Source: an uncultured Eubacteriales bacterium
GTDB lineage: Bacteria; Bacillota; Clostridia; Oscillospirales; CAG-272
Assembly: GCA_934433485.1 (NCBI GenBank)
Contig: CAKRZR010000001.1
Location: forward strand, 248,001 to 312,000
Length of the DNA stretch: 64,000 nucleotides
Reading direction: 5' to 3'
Made by a program: the position numbers and the translations under genes. Below the pieces are notes generated by a model, which worked only from the letters and a program-made list of their open reading frames with translations, made no database searches and was not told the origin of the DNA. Shown in pieces: positions 51,455 to 59,843 of this stretch; positions within the stretch are counted from its first letter, which is position 1, and each line of letters starts with the position of its first letter.

Positions 51455-53899
51455 TTACAGGGTGGTGTAGTGCGTGTCCGACTGTGTGCTGCCGGGAAGG
51501 ATCGTGCATGGCTCCGCTGTGACCGGCTTTGCCTGCTCCGCGGTTGGCAGAGTGCTGGCGGCTTCCGCTTTTTCCGGACGTACGAGCGCGATATCGAGTA
51601 CCTCCGCCACCGTAGAGACAGGCGTGAACGTCACCTCTGCCCGGACGATGGGGTCGAGCTCCTCGAGATCCTTCAGGTTGTCCCGCGGGATGAGAATGTG
51701 TCGGATCCCGGCGGTGTACGCTGCGGTCGATTTTTCACGCAGTCCGCCGATGGCAAGTACTCTGCCGGTCAGTGTGATCTCACCGGTCATGGCGATGTCG
51801 CCGCGTACAGGCAGTCCGGACAGCGCGCTTACCAGCGAGGTCGTCAGTGTCACGCCGGCGCTGGGACCGTCCTTGGGAACCGCGCCCTCCGGTACGTGCA
51901 CGTGGACATCCTTTGTCTTGTAGAAGTCCGGCTCGATGCCGTACACAGACGCATGCGCACGGATGTAGCTGATTGCGATTTTCGCGGATTCCTTCATCAC
52001 GTCGCCGAGCGTACCGGTCAGCTCCAGCTTGCCATTGCCGTCCATGATCAGAACCTCTACCTTCAAAAGATCGCCGCCAACCTCCGTATAGGCAAGACCG
52101 TTTGTTACGCCAACTTCCGCCTTGCCGGATATGCCCTCGTCGATGAATTTTCGACCGCCGAGATAGCCAGCCACGTCGCCTTTGTCGATGGTTACGGATT
52201 TTACGCCCTCGTCCACGATACGCATAGCGACCTTCCGGCACAGCGCACCAATTTCCCGCTCCAGATTCCGCACGCCGGATTCTCTGGTGTAGTACTGGAT
52301 CAACTCGCCGATCGCGTCGTCTGTGAGTCTGCACGTCCGTTTGGACAGTCCATGCCGCTTGAGCTGCTTCGGGAACAGGTGATTTTTCGCGATGGACAGC
52401 TTTTCCGCCGGCGTGTAGGTATTCAGCTCGATGATCTCCATACGGTCGATAAGCGGCCGCGGGATGGTGTCGAGGGTGTTTGCCGTAGCGATGAAGAAGC
52501 ACTCGGACAAATCGACCGGCAACTCCACGAAATGATCGCGGAAAGCCTTGTTCTGCTCACCGTCCAATACCTCAAGCAGCGCGGAGGACGGATCTCCATG
52601 TGCGTCGGAGCACATTTTGTCCACCTCATCGAGGAGCATCACGGGATTCATGGAGCCGCACTGGGTCAGCGCCGTGATGATACGACCGGGCATGGCGGCG
52701 ACATAGGTTTTTCGATGACCGCGGATGTCGGATTCGTCACGGATACCGCCCAGGGATACACGGACGTATTTCCGCTTCATCGCACGGGCAATGGATGCCG
52801 CCAGCGAGGTTTTACCGACACCTGGAGGACCGACAAGACAGATGATCTGGTGACGCAGCTCCGGATTGAGCTGTTTGACCGCCAAATACTCCAAAAGCCG
52901 TTTTTTGATTTTTTGCAGTCCGTCGTGATCCGCGTCGAGAATTTTGCGCGCCACATCGAGATCCATGCGGTCTTTGGTGCGGTGGTTCCACGGGATCTCA
53001 AGACAGATGTCCAGGTAATTGCGCAGTACCGCGGCGTCCGGTGAGGAAACGGACGTTTTCATTAGCCGTGCGTATTCCTTGCGCAGCTTTTTGTCGACTT
53101 CCTCCGGCAGGTGCGCTTTTTCGATTTTCTGGAGGTATTCCTCGTCCTCTTCACCCTCGCCAAGCTCCTGCTGGATCGCCTTCATTTGTTCGCGGAGATA
53201 GTATTCCCGCTGGTTGTCGTCGATCTGTTCCTTGACCTTTTTGTGGATATCCGCTTCCGCTTCGAGCAATTTCGTCTCATTTTCCATCGACAGCACAGCT
53301 TTTTCCACGCGCTTGACGGGGTCAGTGATTTCCAATACCGCCTGCTTGTCCTCCACGCGCACAAAGAGGCTGAACGCGAGATAATCGGCAAGCAGCCCCG
53401 GATTTTTCAGGGAGCGGACAGCAAGCAGAAATTCGTCGGAAACCTGCGGCATGTACTGGAGCATATTCTCCATCGCGCCCAGCAGCTCCCGCAGCATGGC
53501 TTCCGTACGCAGATCGGGGGTGTCGGATTCCGGGGTCATCGCCTTGGACAGGATGTCCGCTGTGTAGTAATCGCCGTTTTTGTGCAGTGTGAGCAGCTGA
53601 CCGCGGCACAGACCCTCCGCGATGATGTGTACGTTGCCGCCCGGCCGCTGTATGGTCTGCTTGATCTTGACCACACAGCCGATGGTGTATAAATCCGATT
53701 CCTTCGGATTGTCGCAGCGGAGTTCGCGCTGTGTCAAAAGAAACGCCAGCATATCCTCACTGCACGCGGCTTCGCACGCCTTTTTGCTGATTTCGCGCTC
53801 CAGTTCAAAATGAATCGGCACGGAGGGGAACGCCACCATCCCGCGCATGGGGATCACCGGCAGCGTCAGTCGTTCCACTTTTTCTATATATCTTGGCAT
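51455..53899 (-). CDS. lon: ATP-dependent protease Lon
   Basis: An 814-residue protease: N-terminal substrate domain, coiled coil, AAA+ module with Walker A GPPGVGKTSLA and Walker B MLLDEVDKM, and the protease domain with catalytic Ser in KDGPSAGVTL and Lys in GLREKSTAAY. It degrades misfolded and regulatory proteins. AAAGGATAT lies 10 bases before the ATG. No CIRCE or CtsR box was found in the upstream 390 bp. It is the first gene of the twelve-gene leftward block. Confidence 0.96.
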   Translation of the reverse strand: MPRYIEKVERLTLPVIPMRGMVAFPSVPIHFELEREISKKACEAACSEDMLAFLLTQRELRCDNPKESDLYTIGCVVKIKQTIQRPGGNVHIIAEGLCRGQLLTLHKNGDYYTADILSKAMTPESDTPDLRTEAMLRELLGAMENMLQYMPQVSDEFLLAVRSLKNPGLLADYLAFSLFVRVEDKQAVLEITDPVKRVEKAVLSMENETKLLEAEADIHKKVKEQIDDNQREYYLREQMKAIQQELGEGEEDEEYLQKIEKAHLPEEVDKKLRKEYARLMKTSVSSPDAAVLRNYLDICLEIPWNHRTKDRMDLDVARKILDADHDGLQKIKKRLLEYLAVKQLNPELRHQIICLVGPPGVGKTSLAASIARAMKRKYVRVSLGGIRDESDIRGHRKTYVAAMPGRIITALTQCGSMNPVMLLDEVDKMCSDAHGDPSSALLEVLDGEQNKAFRDHFVELPVDLSECFFIATANTLDTIPRPLIDRMEIIELNTYTPAEKLSIAKNHLFPKQLKRHGLSKRTCRLTDDAIGELIQYYTRESGVRNLEREIGALCRKVAMRIVDEGVKSVTIDKGDVAGYLGGRKFIDEGISGKAEVGVTNGLAYTEVGGDLLKVEVLIMDGNGKLELTGTLGDVMKESAKIAISYIRAHASVYGIEPDFYKTKDVHVHVPEGAVPKDGPSAGVTLTTSLVSALSGLPVRGDIAMTGEITLTGRVLAIGGLREKSTAAYTAGIRHILIPRDNLKDLEELDPIVRAEVTFTPVSTVAEVLDIALVRPEKAEAASTLPTAEQAKPVTAEPCTILPGSTQSDTHYTTL

Positions 53900-53969
53900 A
53901 TGTATCTATATCCTTTCTCTCTCCGGACCTCGCGGCGGAGAAGAATCCTGTAATGGCATACCTATAGAA

Positions 53970-53993
53970 ATTATAATACATTCTATTATACCA
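53970..53993 (-). promoter_or_regulatory. Likely lon promoter -10 elements
   Basis: On the minus strand an extended -10, TGG-TATAAT (53985-53993), with a weak TGGATT at 17 bp; a second TATAAT lies at 53970-53975. Confidence 0.55.
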
Positions 53994-54128
53994 TGGAGGA
54001 AAAGAAAAATCCACGTCGAGTTTATGAATAATTGTAACTTTTTCGCGCACCGATGGGTGTAAGGCGTAGTAATTCGGAGAAAAACGCATGGAAGAGAAGA
54101 AGACGGACAAAAAGTTTCCGGATTGGGA

Positions 54129-54157
54129 TTGATTTTTCGGGCATTCTGCGGTATACT
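54129..54157 (+). promoter_or_regulatory. SigA promoter of the membrane protein-GNAT-rqcH operon
   Basis: TTGATT (54129-54134), 17-bp spacer, TATACT (54152-54157), followed at once by the repeat-like sequence. Confidence 0.75.
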
Positions 54158-54159
54158 AT

Positions 54160-54197
54160 AGGAAACGCTGATATAAGACTGTTTTTGCGCCCAAAAG
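54160..54197 (+). repeat. Divergent half copy (E) of the nested-inverted-repeat element
   Basis: AGGAAACGCTGATATAAG, then TTTTTGCG and AAAAG in the same order as the left half of copy A (AGGAA-gcct-CTGAT-TAAG-TTTTTGCG-AAAAG). It lies in a 5' leader rather than after a stop codon, so it may be unrelated or a relic. Confidence 0.4.
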
Positions 54198-54287
54198 GTC
54201 GTTTTTTGAACCGCAGGACGCAAAAGCGCGATTTGTACAGCGCATTCCCATAACAATACGCGTGTGCCGCAAAGGAGTATCATCGCT

Positions 54288-55169
54288 GTGGAAAAAGGAA
54301 AGCGTGTTCTCAGGTTTCTTATGGTTGTTGTCCTGCTGCAGGGCGTTTTTCTCCTTTTCGGAACGGAGAGCGGGCTATCTCTGTTGTTCACCGGATTGGT
54401 GCGTGTCAAGGCGGAATCGTATTCGCCGCGCCAGAGTGGCAATGTCGCCTATTACGATATGCGCCTGCCAATCTCCGATATGGAGCGCATCGTTGTCGCC
54501 TGTGATTTTTCGATCGCGGAGACCGCCGACGCGTTTTTGCACTTTTTCCGGTTCGTGAAGCAGTATAACAATGTACAAACCGTGCTGTTCGCCAATGACA
54601 CGTACCTGCCCTATGCCGATTGTGTGAATGGTGCGGTCACCGATGGGGACGATGCGAATCTGCCGTCGGAGCTTGCCGCGTATACGGAAGGATTGTCCGC
54701 CATCTACGCTACGATGCAGCCTGTGCGCCGGTATACGACCGGTGTGATCCCATCAGCGGATTGGCGTGCCGCGCTTGCGGAAAATGACACTTCTCCCATG
54801 CTTCTTCTCTGCGACCGCGATGTGGTGATGACGGCAGAGATGCGCGATTGGCTGACAGCGGAGGGGATTTTTCTCTGGGAGATGAAATATGACAACTGTG
54901 TCGGGAAAAACGGCGTGCGCAGCGATATCCAAATGCCCTTTATCGGCACAGAAACCGGCTACTATATGATGTCCATGGAACGCCTCTCTGCGTTCGCTGC
55001 GTATTATCGGCGCGCGCTCAATTTGTTCGGTATCCCCGCACTGGAGGAGCGTGCCACGCGCTTGGAGAAGGAAAACGCCGCGTATTTCTGCGTGATTACA
55101 AACGGAAGCGGTAAGACCGCACAGTCCGAACCCATGGCGGTCATGGAAGAATCAGAAAAAGAAAATTGA
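54288..55169 (+). CDS. Membrane-anchored protein of unknown function
   Basis: A 293-residue protein that I do not recognise. It starts with a basic stretch (EKGKRVLRF), one membrane segment (about residues 8-27) and an extracellular domain of about 260 residues with alpha/beta character, for example MERIVVACDFSIAETADAFLHFF and MLLLCDRDVVMTAEMRDWL. The tail is charged (MEESEKEN). No signal-peptidase or lipobox site is clear. GTG 54288 has AAGGAG 10 bases upstream; GTG 54264 is the alternative. It is first in an operon with a GNAT enzyme and RqcH. Confidence 0.75.
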   Translation: MEKGKRVLRFLMVVVLLQGVFLLFGTESGLSLLFTGLVRVKAESYSPRQSGNVAYYDMRLPISDMERIVVACDFSIAETADAFLHFFRFVKQYNNVQTVLFANDTYLPYADCVNGAVTDGDDANLPSELAAYTEGLSAIYATMQPVRRYTTGVIPSADWRAALAENDTSPMLLLCDRDVVMTAEMRDWLTAEGIFLWEMKYDNCVGKNGVRSDIQMPFIGTETGYYMMSMERLSAFAAYYRRALNLFGIPALEERATRLEKENAAYFCVITNGSGKTAQSEPMAVMEESEKEN

Positions 55170-55176
55170 GGAAAAT

Positions 55177-55926
55177 ATGATACGACTGGAAAACATGGAA
55201 TTGGAACGCGAGGTCATGGACAAACGGCTCCATATCGCGCTGCCCTTTGATATTACCATTCATGAAAACGAAACCGACCCGGACAAGCGGATAGACATTC
55301 TCGTTTATTCCTTCTGCGAGAGCATTGCGAAGGAATTTCTGCGCCGGTTTGCGGACGATCCGCTTGGAGAAGAAGCGTCGCGGTGGCTGCGGGAACAGAT
55401 CAACCCGTTCCTGCCAGGATACGAAACGGCACAGACCGACTGCCACTATTTCGAGTACCGCACGTTTGACCTGCCAAAACGGGATACCGCTCCGGCGGAA
55501 TTTACGATGACTTTGACGGCGGAGGATTACAGAAACGCCGATCCGTACATAGAGCTGGACGCGTTTGAGATTGAATCGGACAACCCGGATGACGGCATGG
55601 CGTTGGTGCGCGATGGAGAAAAGATCGTCGCGTTTGCCGCCGTAAACGATGTGCAGGAGGACGCGCTCATCGAGATCAACGTGGAGTGCGCGCCGGATTA
55701 TCGCCGCAGAGGCTACGGACTCGCCTGTACCGTTTGCCTGACCCGCCATTTCAACGAGATGGGCAAGGGGGTCAAATACATCTGCGACACCGACAATCTG
55801 CCGTCCATGCACCTTGCCGAAAAAGCCGGATTCGATCGCTACAGCACCCGTTTCCCGCTGGTCTATTATCGGATCGATCCGCCAAGCGAGGACGAGGACG
55901 ACGAGGAGGTGCCATATGGCATTTGA
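55177..55926 (+). CDS. GNAT-family N-acetyltransferase
   Basis: A 249-residue protein with an N-terminal helical region (about residues 1-110) and a C-terminal GNAT domain: VAFAAVNDVQEDALIEINVECAPDYRRRGYGLACTVCLTRHF contains the acetyl-CoA loop RRRGYG, and CDTDNLPSMHLAEKAGF is the usual NxxSxxLAxKxGF element. The acceptor is unknown. GAGG precedes the ATG. The end overlaps rqcH by 11 bp, implying coupled translation. Confidence 0.88.
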   Translation: MIRLENMELEREVMDKRLHIALPFDITIHENETDPDKRIDILVYSFCESIAKEFLRRFADDPLGEEASRWLREQINPFLPGYETAQTDCHYFEYRTFDLPKRDTAPAEFTMTLTAEDYRNADPYIELDAFEIESDNPDDGMALVRDGEKIVAFAAVNDVQEDALIEINVECAPDYRRRGYGLACTVCLTRHFNEMGKGVKYICDTDNLPSMHLAEKAGFDRYSTRFPLVYYRIDPPSEDEDDEEVPYGI

Positions 55927-57676
55927 CGCAGGTATGCTCCGGTGCGTGGTGCGCGAATGCGGTGAGCGGCTTGTTGGCGGCAAGGTGGATAAAATCTATC
56001 AGCCGGGCAAGGAGGAGATCGTGCTTGTGATCCGCTGTGCCGGTGGGGAACACAGACTGCTTCTCTCCGCTGGTGCCGCCGGACCGCGTATGCACCTGAC
56101 GAAGCATAAGGTGGAGAATCCAGCGGTGCCGCCGATGTTCTGTATGATGCTGCGCAAGCATTTTACCGGCGCGCGTGTGTCCGCAATCGAGCAGCTTGGC
56201 TTTGAACGCGCTGCAAGGATCACGTTCGACACCCACGACGATCTCGGCTTTCCGACAAAAAAGCACATCATCGCCGAGATCATGGGTAAATTCTCGAATA
56301 TCATCATCACCGATGTGGAGGATAAAATCATCGGCGTGCTCAAAAGCATCGACTTTACCACAAGCGAAAAACGGCAGGTGCTGTCCGGGATGCGCTACGA
56401 AATGCCGCCCGCACAGGACAAAACCGATCCGCTGACCGTCGACGAGCGCGCCTTCAACCGACTGGCGGCAGACGAGGATCCGACTCGTCCGGCGGAAAAA
56501 TTCATCATGAGTCACTATCTCGGGCTCGCCCCAGTCGTCGCGCGTGAAATGGCGTATCGCGCATCGGGAAAAACAAACGGCACGATGGAGGAATGCGCCG
56601 CCGGACTTTGGAACGCGTTTTCTCTCGTGATGCACAGCATAACGGAGGAGCCGTCTCCGACCCTCGTACGCAGTGAAACCGGCGTTCCTGTGGAATACGG
56701 CTATCTGCCGCTTACACAGTATACACCGCCTATGACGCTTGAACCCGTGGAATCGTTCGGAGAGCTGATCGACGCGTATTTTGAGGAGCGCAGCCGCGAA
56801 GAACGGCTTCACAAGCGCGCCTCCGATGTGTTCCATCTTCTCGCAAACGCGGAAACCCGGATCACCAAAAAAATGGCGCTGCAGCGGGAGGAGCTTGCGG
56901 ACTATGCCGGGGGGGAAAAATACAAGCTCTGGGGCGATCTCATCACGGCGAATATTTATCAGATGAAGCGCGGCATGGAATCGATCCGACTGCAAAATTA
57001 CTACGATGAAAACTGCCCGGAGATCGAGATTCCGCTCGACAAACGGCTGTCCCCGTCGCAGAACGCGCAGGTATATTATAAAAAGTACAACAAATCCAAG
57101 GCAGCCAAGGTACATTTGACCGAGCAGCTTGCCTTAGCCGAAGAGGAGCTGAACTATATCTACACTGTTCTTGACGCCTTGTCCCGTGCGGATACGGAGC
57201 GCGAGATGATGGAAATTCGGGACGAGCTCTACCACAGCGGATACGCATCCAAAATGAAGAACTACACGGAGCGAAAGAATAAAGCGCCGCTTGTCACCAA
57301 ATACGTCACAAGCGAGGGCTATACCGTCTGGTGCGGCAGAAACAACGTTGCGAACGACTATCTTACGACCAAGCTTGCCGACCGGAACGACTGGTGGTTC
57401 CACGTCAAGAATCAGCCCGGTTCCCACGTGGTGCTTCAGTGCAAGGACGGCGAGGATGAACCGACGGAGACCGCGTTTACGGAAGCCGCTATGATCGCCG
57501 CGTACAATTCCAAGGCGTCGGACGGCGTGATGGTGCCTGTGGACTATCTGAAGGTGCGGCAAGTCAAGAAACCGGCAGGCGCAAAGCCGGGATTTGTCGT
57601 CTACTATACGAACTGGACGGCGTATGTCACACCGGATCGCGAAAAAGTAAAGGCAATGGAGCGCAAAAACGGATAA
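55916..57676 (+). CDS. rqcH: RqcH (NFACT/Rqc2 homologue), ribosome quality control
   Basis: A 586-residue NFACT protein: NFACT-N (MAFDAGMLRCVVRECGERLVGGKVDKIYQP), central helix-hairpin and long coiled coil (about residues 275-440), and NFACT-R (YTVWCGRNNVANDYLTTKLADRNDWWFHVKNQPGSHVVL). RqcH binds obstructed 50S subunits and adds C-terminal alanine tails that mark nascent chains for proteolysis. Some homologues were named fibronectin-binding proteins. GAGGAGGTG precedes ATG 55916. Confidence 0.95.
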   Translation: MAFDAGMLRCVVRECGERLVGGKVDKIYQPGKEEIVLVIRCAGGEHRLLLSAGAAGPRMHLTKHKVENPAVPPMFCMMLRKHFTGARVSAIEQLGFERAARITFDTHDDLGFPTKKHIIAEIMGKFSNIIITDVEDKIIGVLKSIDFTTSEKRQVLSGMRYEMPPAQDKTDPLTVDERAFNRLAADEDPTRPAEKFIMSHYLGLAPVVAREMAYRASGKTNGTMEECAAGLWNAFSLVMHSITEEPSPTLVRSETGVPVEYGYLPLTQYTPPMTLEPVESFGELIDAYFEERSREERLHKRASDVFHLLANAETRITKKMALQREELADYAGGEKYKLWGDLITANIYQMKRGMESIRLQNYYDENCPEIEIPLDKRLSPSQNAQVYYKKYNKSKAAKVHLTEQLALAEEELNYIYTVLDALSRADTEREMMEIRDELYHSGYASKMKNYTERKNKAPLVTKYVTSEGYTVWCGRNNVANDYLTTKLADRNDWWFHVKNQPGSHVVLQCKDGEDEPTETAFTEAAMIAAYNSKASDGVMVPVDYLKVRQVKKPAGAKPGFVVYYTNWTAYVTPDREKVKAMERKNG

Positions 57677-57680
57677 ACAG

Positions 57681-57705
57681 AAAAGGGAGCATGAAGCTCC
57701 CTTTT
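57681..57705 (+). terminator. Bidirectional terminator between rqcH and the DraG-fold gene
   Basis: Perfect 10-bp stem AAAAGGGAGC (57681-57690) with GCTCCCTTTT (57696-57705). Confidence 0.88.
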
Positions 57706-57716
57706 CCTATACCATT

Positions 57717-59663
57717 TTACAAAATCGTTCCCAGATCGGTAAACTGTCTCCATCTGCCGCCGTCAATCCGAAAGATGAGCGAATACGACGCGTGGTCAGA
57801 CAGCTTTGCGCATTTGAGAATCACTGTGTTCTCGCCCTCTTGTAACGTAACGTGGAAATGCCGGTTTTCCACCGTCCACCATTTCGTACCGCGATCCTCG
57901 GCGATCAGCGCGCCATTGACCCAGAGCTTAAACGGCGCGGTGTGTCCGATGGCGATCTCCACCTCGCGCTCCGCCGGAGAGTACAGCCGTCTTGTGAGAT
58001 ACGCCACGTACGGTCCCTCATATGGCGCTTTTTCTGCCAGATCGAACAGATCCTCCCCGACATATACCGTCTCCGGAACGCATTCCGCGCAACCATCGTC
58101 CGGGATCGCTGTAAACGGTTCGCTCTCATCCACAAACACACGGTCGATATCCGCTACGCCGCCGAGGTGGTATTCACGTACCACGTCGTCAAAGAACACG
58201 CCGTCTGGGATCACAAAGCCTCTGCCATACGATTCATGCGGCGGGATGTGTGTGAGATCCTGGTTGTTCGCGAGAAACGGTCCGTACATTTTCCAGACCT
58301 CGCACCCGATCGCGCCAAAGGTGTCCGTATACATACCGAACGCGCCGGAGATCTCCACCGCGATGAGATTCTGCTGGGACAAAATCGCGCAGTCGTCCGC
58401 TACTGTCACTACGCATGGAATGGACGCCGTCTCACCCGCGCCGATTGTTGTTTCCACAGCCGATGGCGAGACGCGGATCCCCTCCGGCGCGCAAAGCGCG
58501 ATCCGAACGCTTTCTTTTGTCTTGAGATGGGAGCGCACCTGTACCGTGACAGACAGCGGCATATCGGGTGCGACGATGGGATCGCCGGCGTATTCCGCTT
58601 GTACCGTAAATGTCCGTGCGCGCGGGACAGTCGGGATCGGCTTGGCGTCCGCACTGCGCAAAACTGCCTCGTCCGCTGGCACATCGGTGATCGTCGTTTG
58701 CGCGTCGGTATATGCGACACCGGCGGCGCAGACATCCCGCGCGAGATCCCGGATCGATCCGGTGTGCCGTCTGGTCGCTACCTCGATGCATAGTCCGGTG
58801 TCCGTTATGCCGTCCTTGCCAAGTAACTTGTCCGCACCGTGCAGGAGCCCGAGAATGGACGCGGCAGTCGCGCAGATGCAGTCGGTGTCATAGCCGCACG
58901 CCAGACCAAGCCGGATCGTTTCACGGAAATCGCCGTGTCCCCAGAGGAGGGCGATGAGGGTAAAGCCGAGGTTTTCGTACATGTTCGTGCAGTCCGCATG
59001 TCCATAGTGCTTCAGAATGAATCCACGCGACTTTTTCCAGTCCATGCCTTCCTCATAATACCGCACCGTATCGGTCAGTACGTTTTTTAACTTGCCGTCC
59101 GGGACGCCTTTGATCGCCATGTCGATGGTGCCGCGCAGATCGTCGGTGAAAAAGAGCGCTGTTTCGATGGTCGCGAGAAAGACTTCCGCATCGATGGAAT
59201 CCTTTTCGTGATCGAGAGAACCGTCCATGCGCGCGTATTTTTCACAGAGCGCCGCGTCGCCGGGGAAGAGACATGCCCAGATCTCGGAGCGGATCGGGCA
59301 GCCCATACCGTTTTTGTAGTACCGGTTGTTGAAGCGGCCGGACAGCGGCGGATAGATCCCGCGCGCGTAGTTTTTCTCAAATACCGCGTATTCTCCGGGG
59401 CCATACGGCACCTTGTCGTAAAACGCCTTCGCCATATCGCGTGCGTCGATGTCAAACCCGTATTCCTCGATCAGCTCCAGCCACATGATCTGCAGATCGA
59501 GATCATCGTTTGGCAGCGCTTTATGTAAAAGCGATTCATCGAGCGGATAATCGAGCAGCTCTTTCCGCCCCTCCGCAGGACCTCCGGCCGTGCCGCCGAT
59601 GCATTTCCCAAGAAAACAGCCGTACACCTTGTCAAAATATGTGTTGTAGGATATTGTGAGCAT
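57717..59663 (-). CDS. ADP-ribosylglycohydrolase-fold protein with C-terminal beta domains
   Basis: A 648-residue protein. The first 340 residues are an ADP-ribosylglycohydrolase (DraG) domain: YGCFLGKCIGGTAGGPAEG, an acidic metal motif NDDLDLQIMWL and GLACGYDTDCICATAASILGLLHG, whose DTD is a family metal ligand. The remaining 300 residues look like an Ig-like domain (VTVQVRSHLKTKESVRIALCAP) and a carbohydrate-binding-like beta sandwich (FKLWVNGALIAEDRGTKWW). No signal peptide is seen. Removal of ADP-ribose or hydrolysis of another N-glycoside is possible; the fusion suggests a sugar-related role. GGAAGGA precedes ATG 59663. Confidence 0.83.
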   Translation of the reverse strand: MLTISYNTYFDKVYGCFLGKCIGGTAGGPAEGRKELLDYPLDESLLHKALPNDDLDLQIMWLELIEEYGFDIDARDMAKAFYDKVPYGPGEYAVFEKNYARGIYPPLSGRFNNRYYKNGMGCPIRSEIWACLFPGDAALCEKYARMDGSLDHEKDSIDAEVFLATIETALFFTDDLRGTIDMAIKGVPDGKLKNVLTDTVRYYEEGMDWKKSRGFILKHYGHADCTNMYENLGFTLIALLWGHGDFRETIRLGLACGYDTDCICATAASILGLLHGADKLLGKDGITDTGLCIEVATRRHTGSIRDLARDVCAAGVAYTDAQTTITDVPADEAVLRSADAKPIPTVPRARTFTVQAEYAGDPIVAPDMPLSVTVQVRSHLKTKESVRIALCAPEGIRVSPSAVETTIGAGETASIPCVVTVADDCAILSQQNLIAVEISGAFGMYTDTFGAIGCEVWKMYGPFLANNQDLTHIPPHESYGRGFVIPDGVFFDDVVREYHLGGVADIDRVFVDESEPFTAIPDDGCAECVPETVYVGEDLFDLAEKAPYEGPYVAYLTRRLYSPAEREVEIAIGHTAPFKLWVNGALIAEDRGTKWWTVENRHFHVTLQEGENTVILKCAKLSDHASYSLIFRIDGGRWRQFTDLGTIL

Positions 59664-59722
59664 AACAAAGTCCTTCCGTTGCCCGCGCATATGGTAGCCA
59701 CGGGACATTTCGATTTTTCTAT

Positions 59723-59751
59723 AGTATAATCGTTTTGCCGTGAAATTGCAA
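59723..59751 (-). promoter_or_regulatory. Promoter of the DraG-fold gene
   Basis: Minus strand: TTGCAA (59746-59751), 17-bp spacer, TATACT (59723-59728). Confidence 0.75.
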
Positions 59752-59784
59752 GAGATAAAGAAGGTTCCGGCGCGGATTTTGCAC

Positions 59785-59832
59785 AAAAAAGACTTCCCAT
59801 GTCGTGAAATACGGCACGAGAAGTCTTTTTTA
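59785..59832 (-). terminator. Terminator after the solute-binding protein gene
   Basis: GACTTC and GAAGTC arms with an inner CGTG/CACG pairing, flanked by A and T runs; in the minus direction it ends in TTTTTT. Confidence 0.8.
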
Positions 59833-59843
59833 AGAAAGAACGA

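Larger units (their letters stand above)
53900..54287. other. Divergent intergenic region between lon and an unknown membrane protein gene
   Basis: It holds lon promoter elements (minus strand), a rightward promoter (54129-54157) and a degenerate half copy of the nested-inverted-repeat element (54160-54197). No open frame with a ribosome binding site was seen. Confidence 0.7.

Noticed and set aside
51200..53044. 614-codon open frame antisense to lon and engB
   Set aside because: Runs across two conserved genes and their gap; composition is typical of an antisense shadow.
53900..54130. CIRCE or CtsR heat-shock operator upstream of lon
   Set aside because: Neither the TTAGCACTC/GAGTGCTAA repeat nor tandem GGTCAAA sites were found on reading both strands.
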